From Bacillus sp. ISL-55 (GTDB lineage Bacteria > Bacillota > Bacilli > Bacillales > Cytobacillaceae): a stretch of DNA of 64,000 nucleotides. The notes beneath the pieces were generated by a model. It ran no database searches, was not told where the DNA came from, and worked only from the letters and a program-made list of their open reading frames with translations. Location of the stretch: NCBI RefSeq assembly GCF_018613155.1, contig NZ_JAGGQU010000002.1, positions 1 through 64,000 on the forward strand, written 5' to 3'. Below, piece by piece: positions 35,437-46,174 of this stretch. Numbering within the stretch: the first letter of the stretch is position 1; each line of letters begins with the position of its first letter. A program made the translations under genes and the position numbers.

Positions 35437-36217
35437 TTGACAGCTTTGACCTCTTTCACCTGAAACCTGTCATAATAACAGTGTTTTCTTGACAGCTTTG
35501 ACCTCTTCCACCTGAAACCTGTCACAATAACACAGCTTTCTTGACAGCTTTGGCCTCTTGCACCTGAAACCTGTCACAATAACAGCTTTTTCTTGACAGC
35601 TTTGAGCTCTTTCACCTGAAACCTGTCACAATAACGGTGTTTTCTTGACAGCTTTGGCCGCTTGCACCTGAAACCTGTCACAATAACGGTGTTTTCTTGA
35701 CAGCTTTGACCTCTTCCACCTAAAAGCTGTCACAAAAACGGCGGAATCTTGACAGCTTTGAGCTCTTTCACCTGAAACCTGTCACAATAACACAGCTTTC
35801 TTGACAGCTTTGGCCTCTTCCACCTGAAAGCTGTCACAATAACAGCTTTTTCTTGACAGCTTTGGCCTGTTTCACCTGAAAGCTGTCACAATAACAGCTT
35901 TTTCTTGACAGCTTTGGCCTCTTCCACCTGAAAGCTGTCACAATAACGGTGTTTTCTTGAAAGCTTTGAGCCCTTTCACCTGAAAGCTGTCACAATAACG
36001 GCTTTTTCTTGACAGCTTTGAACACTTCCAACTGAAACCTGTCATAATAACGGCTTTTTCTTGACAGCTTTGGCCTCTTCCACCTGAAAGCTGTCACAAT
36101 AACGGTGTTTTCTTGACAGCTTTGGCCTCTTCCACCTGAAAGCTATCACAATAACGGCTTTTTCTTGACAGCTTTGAACATGAACACTTCCAACTGAAAC
36201 CTGTCACAATAACATAA
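35437..36217. repeat. 52-bp hairpin repeat array D, 15 units
   Basis: TTGACAG (once TTGAAAG) starts at 35437 and then every 52 bp without exception to 36165: fifteen units. Each unit is TGACAGCTTT, about 15 nt, AAASCTGTCA (35 nt in all), then a 17-nt spacer CAATAAC...TTTTCT. The right arm is either AAAGCTGTCA (perfect) or AAACCTGTCA (one mismatch). Spacer variants (CACAGC, ACAGCT, ACGGTG, ACGGCT) recur in order in blocks, which points to multi-unit duplication. The last unit has a 6-bp insertion. The array lies between the APH gene and EamA, both minus strand. Confidence 0.97.
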
Positions 36218-36319
36218 TGAATGGAATACTCTTCACTCTTTCCATTTTTTATCAGGGTATGAATAACATAATTATATCATTTGGAAAGATGCTCCTGCGG
36301 TTAATCAATAATTTTATTA

Positions 36320-36357
36320 GGTGAGGAATGCCGCGTTGTCGGCGTCATTTCTCCACC
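36320..36357 (-). terminator. Imperfect hairpin after APH gene
   Basis: Arms GGTGAGGAATGCCGC and CGGCGTCATTTCTCCACC pair with interruptions, and an AT-rich exit follows on the minus strand. It could be the terminator of the gene ending at 36398. Confidence 0.4.
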
Positions 36358-36397
36358 CAGCAGAAATAGGAAAGCCATAATCTTCTCACCATCACAA

Positions 36398-37273
36398 CTA
36401 TCTATAATTCTGAATACCTGCTTCAAAAGCCTGCCGATCGTCATTCTCTATTCCATGCAGTGCTTCCTGCAGGGCGAAGGTACTTTTATAAAAGTGAACA
36501 CGTTTAGCTATTTCTTTCCCGTTCGGATATTGATCAATACACCTATTAAAAAAATCTTCACCATAACTGGAGAGGAGTCCCGCAAAGTCATACGCCGGGT
36601 CCCCTATGCCAGATCCACCAAAATCGATGATACCGGAAATTTCACCAGTCACTGAATTCCATAATATATTCGAAGCACCGAAATCCCCATGAATCAAGAC
36701 AAGATCTACATTTAAAAGTGCCTCTCCAATTAGAAAATCCTCGAACGATTCACTTACACTGATTTGAGATTCCCTGCTCATAAAAGGAAACAATTTATGT
36801 TGAATTTTTTCATAAAGAGAACTCATTTCGTCTCTAGGATGGTTGGCCACCAATTGTAATTCCCGACTTGCTAAATCTCCAGAAATAGAATGCATGGCTT
36901 CAAGAAAAGAAACCAGTTGTGACGCCACCCCTCCAATCTGCTCATCACTCTTGATTTCAAAGAAACTTTTCCTCCAGAAAGGATTGCCTTCAATTAATCT
37001 ATAGCCAGTATAGACCTTCCCAGGTTCTACCTCATCAAAAGCTTCATATATAGGAAGCGGAATAGGCAATGTTACGATATCTCTTATGTATTTTAAAATC
37101 TCAGTTTCTCTTCGTAATTGCATGATCTCTTTTTTATATTTAGGAAACCTGAAAACCAGAGATTCATTGACAATCATGACCTCATTATTCTGTCCCAATT
37201 CATTAACATAAAAATCATTAATGATCAGATCAGGATGTTTACTTTGTATCTGTTCAATTAACTTACTGTTCAT
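36398..37273 (-). CDS. Aminoglycoside phosphotransferase-family kinase (APH)
   Basis: 291 residues. Kinase-like fold with the catalytic loop HGDFGASNILW (H-x-D-x-x-x-x-N) near residue 195 and the metal-binding IDFGGSGIGDPAYDF near 216-230, characteristic of APH/MphB-like kinases. Members modify aminoglycosides or macrolides, among others; no target can be assigned. CAGGGAG precedes ATG 37273, which rules out the longer upstream frame. It is the second APH-type gene in the window. Confidence 0.82.
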   Translation of the reverse strand: MNSKLIEQIQSKHPDLIINDFYVNELGQNNEVMIVNESLVFRFPKYKKEIMQLRRETEILKYIRDIVTLPIPLPIYEAFDEVEPGKVYTGYRLIEGNPFWRKSFFEIKSDEQIGGVASQLVSFLEAMHSISGDLASRELQLVANHPRDEMSSLYEKIQHKLFPFMSRESQISVSESFEDFLIGEALLNVDLVLIHGDFGASNILWNSVTGEISGIIDFGGSGIGDPAYDFAGLLSSYGEDFFNRCIDQYPNGKEIAKRVHFYKSTFALQEALHGIENDDRQAFEAGIQNYR

Positions 37274-37378
37274 GTAAAGTTCTCCCTGATAAAATTTCCA
37301 AAATTCATGTAATTCACAAATCTCTAACTGGAAATCTCTCTCCAATCCTATTTTTTTCTAAATTAAACATTTAGAAAA

Positions 37379-37537
37379 TCATGATTCATCAACTGGAGGC
37401 TTGCTATAATAGTAATTCTTAATGTTATTACCAGAATTATTACCAAAACCATTTTTCGCAGGTGAAATTAAAAATCCTAAAACAATGCCCATTGAAAACG
37501 CGAATGCTGATAACGTGAATACTTCTCTTTTCCTCAT
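37379..37537 (-). CDS. 52-residue membrane-anchored protein
   Basis: GAAGGTGATAAGG precedes ATG 37537. The product MRKREVFTLSAFAFSMGIVL plus GFLISPAKNG has one N-terminal membrane helix and a short external-type Asn/Tyr-rich tail. This layout resembles YtxH-like small proteins but is shorter. No family is assigned. Confidence 0.55.
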   Translation of the reverse strand: MRKREVFTLSAFAFSMGIVLGFLISPAKNGFGNNSGNNIKNYYYSKPPVDES

Positions 37538-37636
37538 CCTTATCACCTTCTAATTCATATTTAAAGTTTAAGCTGCAAACTATCATACTAACTTCCTCGT
37601 AGGATATCAGAATTCACTCAATAATTAATCCTAGAA

Positions 37637-37774
37637 TTAGTTTTTTATATTCGCGAAGAACTCCCCTATATTAAATCCGAGGTGATAGGAACCATACCAA
37701 ATCCATATGGTTATGAGTAATGTTGTAAGGATTGGATACCTTTTTTTGATCCATTTTTTTCTAGGACTCTTCAT
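37637..37774 (-). CDS. 45-residue single-pass membrane protein
   Basis: AAAGGGAG lies 8 nt before ATG 37774. The sequence has a very basic N terminus (MKSPRKKWIKKRYP) followed by one helix with Trp residues (ITIWIWYGSYHLG). Positive-inside charge is clear. No family is recognised. The remaining interval 37775-38088 shows nothing I can support. Confidence 0.55.
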   Translation of the reverse strand: MKSPRKKWIKKRYPILTTLLITIWIWYGSYHLGFNIGEFFANIKN

Positions 37775-38086
37775 AAAGACAGCTCCCTTTACTAGTAAAA
37801 TATTTCCATTAAATTGTCACATATATTTACTCTCTACTCAATATATAATTTATTTTCTACTAAAATATTACACTTTTAGTGTCCCGAATCTGTCTTATTC
37901 CCCTGACGGAAACTATTTTCAAACACCATAATATAAGTGCGAAACTTCACGGATATAAAATCGATTAAAATCATTCCGTCACTATAATATATGTATGCTC
38001 GGAAGAACTAAAAAGAAGCACAGTCCACTCGCAGCATTTTCTCTGATGCAACCTAAGGTCAGCAGGAAAAGGACTTTTAGGGCAAA

Positions 38087-38112
38087 AAAAAAGGAGCAAA
38101 AATCGCTCCTTA
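38087..38112 (-). terminator. Terminator after coiled-coil gene
   Basis: Arms AAGGAGC and GCTCCTT with a U9 run on the minus strand. Confidence 0.8.
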
Positions 38113-38139
38113 CTGGTTTTTTAGTATGTGTTTAAAATC

Positions 38140-38508
38140 TTACATTTCGCCTTCGTGCTTAATAGAACGAGCAGATAGCGTATCAATAACTCTTTGTTGG
38201 TCTCCCAATACATCTTTCAGTTCATCTGTCCTTGTATCAATATGTTTCTCTATTTGTTCAAAATATGGACCAAGCCCATTTATTAGATTATCTTTAATAC
38301 TAGAAACATCTTTTTGTATTACTTTCTGTCCAAACTTAAGGTCTTGGTACCCTTCCTTGATTTCTTGCTGTCCTCTTTTCAGTACCTTAATTTCATCTTT
38401 CAATTCTTTCTGTTCTACATGTAATTCTTGAAAACCAACATTCAGCTCTTGCTGGCCCACTTTCAGTTCTTTTAATTCATCCAAGATTAAGTTCAAGGTT
38501 TCTTTCAT
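38140..38508 (-). CDS. Coiled-coil repeat protein
   Basis: 122 residues, almost all predicted coiled coil. Seven-residue pseudo-repeats of the form Q-Q-E-L-x-V-G-x-Q-E-L/E-Q-K-E-L run through residues 8-70, then a short loop (NGLGPYFEQIEKH) and a last helix. GGGGGGC lies upstream of the ATG. Such proteins are common in Bacillus and often unassigned. It lies 91 bp downstream of jetD on the same strand, but has its own terminator and is not a known Jet partner. Confidence 0.65.
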   Translation of the reverse strand: MKETLNLILDELKELKVGQQELNVGFQELHVEQKELKDEIKVLKRGQQEIKEGYQDLKFGQKVIQKDVSSIKDNLINGLGPYFEQIEKHIDTRTDELKDVLGDQQRVIDTLSARSIKHEGEM

Positions 38509-38599
38509 TCGGTTTGCCCCCCGATCAAACTAAAGTATACCATGGTTACGAATGAATTTTTTCAGAGCAAGTAACACATATGATGAAATATCTATAATG

Positions 38600-39880
38600 T
38601 TATTGAGCCTGTTTAATATCTTCTATAAGTAAATCTAACAACGCTTCCTGATACCCAGCCTTTTTCTTCTCACACATCATCCTAACGACTTCTTCCCATT
38701 CTTGTGAAGATACTCCATCAAGCTTCGCAATCCTTCCGGCAATGTCCTCGTTTGAGATACTAATCTCATATGCCACTGGATCCATCCTCCACAGTACCAA
38801 CTTGTCTCGATACCTTTTCTTCAATCGGTCCGCAATCAGGACTCCTTCTGGATCCAGGTCACCAGAATATAAGAATGTGCACTCTCCCTCGGCCAATTGA
38901 TCCAGGAGTCTCCAACTTGCTGCTCGCAGCTGCCCATGTGTGCAGACTACGGCTGCATCAGGGACTGCATCCATTATGGTAGAAGCCACACTCGAATTCT
39001 CAACTATCCAAACCATTCGGCCAGAGGCAGGCCTGATACTTTCAAGTCTGGCTAATTCCTTCATAGGGACATTCAGTACGGTTCTGGTTTGAACAGCTGC
39101 ATTCCAGACAGGGTGAGTTTCACCCTGGGAGAAAGCAATCAATCCTTGTACGGTCACGAAATTCCACAAATCATCCCTTAACAAGCCGAATTCCGCCAGT
39201 AAATCATTAATTTCCTCCGTGTTTTTTGGAAAAGGAAATTCAGGTTCTCCAAGAGTTTTCTTATTTACCGCTAGAAAATGGAGCAATAATCTTCCGCCCA
39301 ACTCCGATATATCAAAAAAATGAGGATTTCCTGTCGTCCGCTGAGCGAAGAAAGGGAGCCTTTCAAAGTCTCCCTTTTTCGGCAGCGATAAAAAAGCATT
39401 AGAGACCTTCCTAATCATTCTTGACAGCAAAAGTTCATCCTGCCGATAAAGTGACCAAATCCACCTAGTATCCGGGCCTCTCTCACTAATCCACTCTAGC
39501 CACCAACCAGCTTCAGGGATTTCCAAGTTTAATAAAGTTATAAACTCATTTTCAAGCCTTAGGTTATTCTCGGCTTCTTGCTTTTTTGATAGTAGTGGTT
39601 CCTGAAAGATTTCTTCCAACAGCTCCACGAAGGTAAGGTTAGAAAAACCCGTATTGGCAAGTTCTCGCTCAAATTGTAGAAGTCCAACACGTCCTTTTTC
39701 TATCAGCTCATTCGAAGATAGGCCAAGGAAGCCGGCAATTGATTCGACCTCTGCGTCCTTGAACCCTTTCAGACTGACAAAACCTCCGACTCTGCCAAGA
39801 GAGCGAAACTTGTCTCGGAACAAGCCGAAAAGCTTCATGAAACCAGGTTCGTCGCGGAACACTTGCAAACTATTATTCAT
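38600..39880 (-). CDS. jetD: Wadjet type III JetD-like protein (TIGR02679, DUF2399 TOPRIM nuclease)
   Basis: 426 residues. The N-terminal half fits DUF3323/TIGR02679, and the C-terminal half (about 285-420) fits DUF2399, a TOPRIM-like nuclease domain with WIVENSSVAS (acidic Glu) and the YSGDLDPEGVLIADRL D-x-D motif near 355. By analogy with MksG/JetD, this subunit cuts plasmid DNA held by the SMC complex. It overlaps the end of jetC by 8 bp. The reading frame is intact, in contrast to jetA and jetC. Confidence 0.85.
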   Translation of the reverse strand: MNNSLQVFRDEPGFMKLFGLFRDKFRSLGRVGGFVSLKGFKDAEVESIAGFLGLSSNELIEKGRVGLLQFERELANTGFSNLTFVELLEEIFQEPLLSKKQEAENNLRLENEFITLLNLEIPEAGWWLEWISERGPDTRWIWSLYRQDELLLSRMIRKVSNAFLSLPKKGDFERLPFFAQRTTGNPHFFDISELGGRLLLHFLAVNKKTLGEPEFPFPKNTEEINDLLAEFGLLRDDLWNFVTVQGLIAFSQGETHPVWNAAVQTRTVLNVPMKELARLESIRPASGRMVWIVENSSVASTIMDAVPDAAVVCTHGQLRAASWRLLDQLAEGECTFLYSGDLDPEGVLIADRLKKRYRDKLVLWRMDPVAYEISISNEDIAGRIAKLDGVSSQEWEEVVRMMCEKKKAGYQEALLDLLIEDIKQAQ

Positions 39881-42800
39881 TTGTCACCAGTTCCTCCAAT
39901 TCAGGTGCCTCATCGATTACGAGCGACTTCTGCTTACCATCCCATTGGTAGCGGATGACCGTGACATAATCAGCATTCTTCGGACGGACCAGCTCACTTA
40001 TGGAAAGACTAGAAATCGTGTCATAATCTCCCCATAAGGCTTGAGAATTCATGATGTAGTTGAAGCCGAGCTGCTCGACAACCTCGAACATATCACGGAT
40101 ATTATTCTCGTCGACACCCGCAAAAGCCTCATCAAGAGAGATGATAAACGGAGCCATCTCCCCGGCTTCTTTGTATCGGGAATAAGCAGCCGTGAATAAA
40201 GGAATATACATCGCCATCGCTTTTTCACCGCCACTGAACTTGAAGAAAGCGTTGTTTGTCAGCTCGCGCTTCGGCTCATTCACCCGGCTGAACGAGAGTA
40301 CAAATGTGAACCATTTGCGGTAATCCAGTACTTCCTTCAAGACCTGGTGGAGCGTGGATCCCTCATTACGCAGCTGAATTAGCTCCTTCGCCTTGGCAAT
40401 CCTTGACTGGAAGTGCTTAGTAATCCGCTGTAAATCTTCTTCATTCAAAAACTTGCTGTTTCGCTGTAAAAGTTGGACCAGATCTCTCGTATCCATCTCC
40501 TGCTCCGATTCCGCAGTCAGCGGCTTCCAGGCAATTGAGAAAATTAACCCTGAAGAATTATCTCGATCGGCCATGATTTTATCCATCTCTTTTACCCATT
40601 GCTGGGCACGCTGGATACGATTTCGCAGGATGATTCCTACACTATTTAAAATGATATCCTCATACAGCCTGCGGTCCTGCTCATCAAGCCATCCTTGCTG
40701 TTCCTCTAGTTCCTTCTTCAACTCAGTCGATACATAATATGGAGTTACACGCTGGCCCCTGTATTCCAACTGGATCAAGCGCCTTCCCTTCAGCTGGTTC
40801 CACTCATTCAAAAATGGCTCATATTTCTCCGGGAAATCTTTTTTGAACCAGGATGGAACCTCGGTGTCCTCAGGATATTCAAACATTCGGTATTCCGTTA
40901 GATGAGCTTGTTCGTTTAAAAAGGCTTTCGTCAGCAGTTCTGATAATTTCGATCGCTCATTCTTTGTATAAATAGGTTCAAACTGTGAAAATATCTCACC
41001 AGGCTGTTCACCTTCAATCACAAAGTAGCTGCGTTTCTTCTCGGCATCGACCATTCCTGCCCATAATTCACCCATTTTCTTCCAAAAAGACAAATCAGTT
41101 TCAGCGTCATCTAGCTTTTCCTGAGTGCGGTTCTGTTCTGATTGTGCTATTGGCAGTTCACTCTTAATTCTGTCGATTGCACTCTCAGCCTCATTAAGCT
41201 GGCGTTGGACTTCCTGAATTCTGCTCCTGACTTCATCAATCCCTTTCAGCTTCAGCTGCTGATCAAACGACACAATCATGGCCTCGATTTTTCCAAGCTG
41301 GCTTTCTTTCCTGCCTTGTTCACCCTTCAACTCATCCAGCTCCCCTTCAAGCTCTTCAATTCGCTGTAAAGAGGACTGTAATAGCTTTTTGACAGATGAA
41401 ACATTCACGTCATTATTTTTCAAATCATGTAAAAAATCAATGTAGCTTTGCCCAGATGCCAATGCATTTCCAAGGTCATCAACTGTCAAAGGAATATTCA
41501 ACTGTACGCCTTTGTCCCGTAAAAGCCGCTTGACTTCCGTATATTTGTCATAAACAATTTTCCAGTCTGCATCAATACGGCTGAGCAGGTCTCTCTCATT
41601 TTTGAGCTCATGACGCTTGGACAAAATTTGTTCATTAATATCCAAAAGCACCTTGTCTTCTGGAATTTCTTTTTTCCATGAATGTATCAATTCCAGCTCT
41701 GCTACAAAGTGTTCAAATATAACCTTTAATTCAGCAAGCTCCTGATTTAATTCATGAATCTTTTCTGTCCAAATTTGAATTTGCTCACGCTGGTGCCGTT
41801 TTCTTGACGACCTGCCGATATATTTTGATGGGCCTTCTATTGGTGCATGTCCTGTCATACAGCCTATCGAATATGACCCGTCTTGATCGATATGGAATCC
41901 AGTACCATCGCTTTCAAGCGGAATAGACCGCAACACCTGGTCAACCAATTCTTCCGACAAAGAACTGTCATCATCCATGTCAGGCATCAGATAGTCAGCA
42001 AGCGTATAGCCAAGCAGGCGAGGATCAGCAACTAAAACAGCATCCTCCAAAGGGGAGACCGGTTTGTCAGTGATCAGGCTATCAAGAATTCCAGTTTTCG
42101 TAAGAGCCGCTTCCAGCCTTTCCCGCTGTTCCTCGGTCACATGCTCCTGGAATTCAACTGCAGCATAAAATGGCAAAAAGGCAGTGCCATCTTGCATGAG
42201 CTGGACCCGTTGTTTTTCCGTTGCTGGCGAGCGTTCCGGCTCAAGCATCTTCTGAGTTTTGATTCGCAGCAATTCTGCCTCTGCTATACTGATTTCATCC
42301 TGTTTTTGCTCTATCCGGCTCTTCGTCAAAGCCTCATCTCTCTTCACTTCAGCTTCATAATTGTGAATTGCCACAAACAGCTGAGAACGGACTTCATCAT
42401 ATCGATTACGTTCATACAGTCCCTGTAATGAACGGGCGATTCCCTGGCGAAGTTCATTAGAGTAGTTTAACTTTTAATGTTCTTCCATCCATAGAAATAC
42501 ATTGCTTTCAAGCTTTTGATGCTCTTCATCGAACCACGTTTGGTAATGGTCCAAGTCCTTCTGCAACTCGTCTATTTCTTTTTTCTTCTCGGATGAATGG
42601 CGCTGAAGCCGATTCTGGTCTTCTCCAAGCCTCACAGCTTCAACAGCGAGTTTTTCCAGCTGCACAAGCAAGGCCAGATGGTCTTTCGCTTCTTTTTGCC
42701 AGACGGTAAAATCAAAACCACTTTCCTTTGTCCGTCCATAATCTAAGACATTCACCTCGTGCTGGTGAAAAGCTGCTGCATCTGCATCAAGTGTAAGCTC

Positions 42801-43985
42801 GGCCAAAAGCTCTCTTTCTTTTTCTTCAAATTGATAAAGATCATCTTCAGAAGATTGTTTTTTTCGATATTCATCACGAAGTTTTTTATTGTTCTCATCC
42901 CACCGCTTTTGCAGCCCTGCGATTTCATTCACGATTTCTGTTGATTCCTCAAGCTTGTCTTTCCTCTTCTCTTCAAGAGACCAAACCTCATGATGCTTGA
43001 GTGAATTGCTTTCCTGGGCGGCAACATGTTTTTGCTGCTGAAATCTTTCAAGTTCAACCCTCAGCCTGACAATTTCCTGCTCAAGGTGTTGTTGCTCGGC
43101 TTTATACTCGTTCACTTTCGACTCGGCAGTATCGCTTTTTAAGAGTGCCTTCTGCCATTGCTCGGCCCGTTCTGCTAAAATATATTTGTTGTACGTATCA
43201 TATGCCGTTGCCAGTCTGTTAATCGATTCAGATTCTCGATGAAGCTGTTCAAGTTGCTGCTGCGTCTGGTCCATGCTTTCAATTGTGTCAGAAAGAGTGC
43301 GCAGTTCATCATCAGTCAAAGGAGGCAGCGCCGATTCAAGAATCTCATAGATCACCGTTGGCTTGAAATCCTTCGATAGCTTCGGACTTCTAAGCTGGAT
43401 CAGTAACTTAATTAAATCCTCATAAGCATCGATAGACTGGAATCCAAAGACATACTTATTCACAAGATTCATGTACTCCCGCTGAGAATGGACTACATAA
43501 CCGCCCTGGCCAATCCGGTTCTCCAATTCCTTCGCTGAAAGCGGGACTTTTTCACCCGTATGCTGCTGGGCAAGCTGGAAATCATCACCTATCCTGCGGT
43601 TATCAGTCAGCAGGAAATACCATGACTTGATTCCTTTATTTCGCTTCGCCTGCATCCCGATACCCGTCGTGATATACTGCTCCGAACCCTGCTTTTTGTA
43701 TTCGATGAACAAATATCCTGTTCGCTCATCACGATCGACAACTTCCTTTTCACCAAGAAGATAATCCTCCATCCTTCTAGCCTTCGAACCAAAAGGATCA
43801 AGTCGGTCAGGAGACTTTTTGCCATCCAGCAATACTGGCAGGAAACTTTGCATTGTTACTGATTTTCCTGAACCGTTCGAACCACGCAGCAAAAGCTTGC
43901 CGTTCTCAAAGTGGAAAATCTCTTCATCGTAATACCAGAAATTCAGCAAACCGGCACGGTTCATCACCCATCTTGTACCCACCAT
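39873..43985 (-). pseudogene. jetC: Wadjet type III JetC-like SMC ATPase (TIGR02680) with in-frame TAA
   Basis: An SMC-like ATPase of about 1370 codons. Walker A GSNGSGKS lies near residue 36; long coiled coils follow; signature FSGGEKAM and Walker B FIISLDEAFAGVDENN lie near the C terminus. Codon 504 is TAA (42476-42474). Beyond it the same frame continues KLNYSNELRQGIARSLQG and onward without interruption to 39873. A one-base change of CAA, GAA or AAA would account for it. The second half alone lacks Walker A, so neither piece should work by itself. In Wadjet, JetC drives loop extrusion on plasmid DNA. Confidence 0.88.
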
Positions 43986-45151
43986 TACTCCTCGCTCCCT
44001 TCAAAATCAGCAGGGAATGCTCCGGCAAGCACACCCAATAGCGGTTTTATTTTAATCAATGAACTTTCTTTTTCAATTTCGGCCATCATCCAGTCCTTCA
44101 TTGCACCAAGGATTTCGTTCCGGATGGCACTGTTTCCTTTTTCACGGAAATATTTCGACCAGCCCCGCTCAAATTGTGTGCGGAGTTCAAGGATAATTGC
44201 ATCCATTTCCCCCTCCGTCAAAACAATCTCTCCATTTTCTTTCGGAGTGTATTTTTCGGGATAGTCATGCAAATGCTTTGAAAATTGCAGAATTAAATCT
44301 GTGGATGCTTTTGTATCAGGAAATAACTGCTGATATTGCCTTGATTCATCGGTAGACAAAAAAGCAGTGTTTTTGTAGACATGCAATTTATAGTCACTAT
44401 GGCTTTCGATATCGTCCGACAGCCGATTACGGAAATTCCGAATATATATAAAGTCTGGATCCTGCATATCAATGCGGTGAAGGCCGGGGGAAAAGAACAG
44501 CTTGCGATAAACCCGTTTCCTTCTTTCATCCTCCTGGTTCAGCTTCCAATCTTCATTTAAGAGTTCTTCCCAGTGCTTATAGCTTGTAAAATCATCCGGG
44601 AAGGTGCGCATAAAATACCGGCTGTAGACCGTTGCCTCATACAGCACCTCTTGTTCCTCGTTATGGTCATAGCGGCTGATATCTCCATCAATGATCCTGA
44701 TCAGCTTAAAGTCAATCAGGACGTTGATTGCACGGATCAGCGATTTCCGATGAGTATAAAGTGTCCAATCAAGCGGAAGGTCACCTGGAAAATCCGCCTG
44801 GATTTCCTGGCTCAATTCCGATAAAAGGAATTGCTCATCGACAGACTTACCCTCCAAAAAGGAAAGCGCACAGCAAAAAACGGCATAATCCATGGAATCC
44901 TGGAATTCCTGGATACCCATCCATCGCTCCGGAACAACCGGAATTTTCTCAAGCTTGATAAAATGCTGATGGACAATCAGGCGCAATCCAAACTTTTCGT
45001 TAATATAGCGCCTCAGTACCTTCTCCCGTTCACGGATTAGCTGATACCACTCTGGCTGCTCACTGCGGAGAATCCAGTAGTGATTAAATAATAGGTCCAT
45101 TCCAAGAATCGCCTTTTCATCGAATTCTACTATTTGTTCCAGCTTGATCAT
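43985..45151 (-). CDS. jetB: Wadjet type III JetB-like protein (TIGR02678, DUF2398)
   Basis: 388 residues, which is the usual length for TIGR02678/DUF2398. Hallmarks: LLFNHYWILRSEQPEWYQLI, then VLRRYINEKFG, PDDFTSYKHW and the Trp-rich C terminus. In the SMC-like Wadjet complex this is the accessory kite-type subunit (MksE-like) that sits on the kleisin-like JetA. The stop and jetC start overlap as TAATG, and the start overlaps the jetA end as ATGA, so translation is coupled. The frame is intact. Confidence 0.85.
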   Translation of the reverse strand: MIKLEQIVEFDEKAILGMDLLFNHYWILRSEQPEWYQLIREREKVLRRYINEKFGLRLIVHQHFIKLEKIPVVPERWMGIQEFQDSMDYAVFCCALSFLEGKSVDEQFLLSELSQEIQADFPGDLPLDWTLYTHRKSLIRAINVLIDFKLIRIIDGDISRYDHNEEQEVLYEATVYSRYFMRTFPDDFTSYKHWEELLNEDWKLNQEDERRKRVYRKLFFSPGLHRIDMQDPDFIYIRNFRNRLSDDIESHSDYKLHVYKNTAFLSTDESRQYQQLFPDTKASTDLILQFSKHLHDYPEKYTPKENGEIVLTEGEMDAIILELRTQFERGWSKYFREKGNSAIRNEILGAMKDWMMAEIEKESSLIKIKPLLGVLAGAFPADFEGSEE

Positions 45152-46174
45152 TTGGATTCCCCCTCTCCTTCAAAGGTGAACAGCGCATCTGGCATTTTCA
45201 AAGTCCCATCCTCCGCATCAAGAAGAACCGTTTTCTCACGGTCAATTGACACCTTCACAACCATCCCGTAATCTGTCTTGACTTTGCCATTCTTGCTGGC
45301 CATCGATTTTCCAATCCACCCAAGCAAAACCTTTCTGACAAATGGTTCAACTTTTGAAACAGCAGATAGCTTAATGACACCTTCGTCTATATATTTTTCA
45401 ATCAATACTTGTTCCTGTTTTCGTTCAGCCAGATATTGCTCACGTTGAAGACGTTTTTTCTCCTCATTCGAGACCATTGAACCTGGCTTCGTCTTTTCAC
45501 GATATCGGTTCGTCCGCGGCTTGAGCGGAATCATAACCGGATTCTCTTCCCAGGTTTCGGTATGCAAATTATCTGTGCTCACCTCATCAAGCTGAAGATG
45601 TTTGATTGTCATCGTCCCAAACACTACAGAAGAAAGTTTGTGGGCCTCCTCAAGTGTATCTGTATCGACAAACCATTTTGCCAGGTGCAAATAATCATTT
45701 TTACGGCTGCGGAAATGCTGCTGTCTTTCCCCTATACGCTGAACATATCGAGTCATCCGCCTGATCATTTCATTTGTTTGCCACTGCAGTATATCTAGCT
45801 CACTCTGCTGTAGATTAGAGCCCAAGAACCACTGCCTCAATGAACCCCAATACTCAAGGTATTCAGTCCGCCACTCCTCGACAGACGAACTGACATCTTC
45901 AAGTCTCGGGATCGACTGCCGATGTTCAACAAGCTTTTCGAAAAATAATGCCATCCTATCAGGTGAAAGTTCATCAAGCCGTTCTCTAATCTGTAACGCA
46001 GTATTTTGTAAAGAAACAATAAAGTCACGCAAGTAGGTAGTGAATTGATTTTTATAGACAAGGAACGCCTCCGTCTGCATCCGCTGATCAGTCTGCTCAC
46101 TGTTTATGTACGCTATGTAATCAGCGGTACTGGTCCTGATGGTCTGGAAATAGCGGAAAATATCCTCCCAATCT
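45148..46174 (-). pseudogene. jetA: Wadjet type III JetA-like protein (TIGR02677, DUF2397), N-terminally truncated
   Basis: The ATG frame from 46080 gives 310 residues, but coding sense continues upstream to 46174: WEDIFRYFQTIRTSTADYIA, then YINSEQTDQRMQTEAF, the conserved DUF2397 core. At 46175 the frame runs straight into the first unit of array E. Proteins of this family are about 490-520 residues, so roughly 150-180 N-terminal residues (winged-helix, kleisin-like end) are missing, and I find no trace of them beyond the array. No ribosome binding site precedes 46080. The operon has therefore also lost its natural start. Confidence 0.85.

Noticed and set aside
21446-43985. Genetic code change or stop-codon reassignment
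   Set aside because: TAA and TAG end most genes here in normal places with terminators behind them, so a general reassignment is excluded; only three genes have an internal stop.
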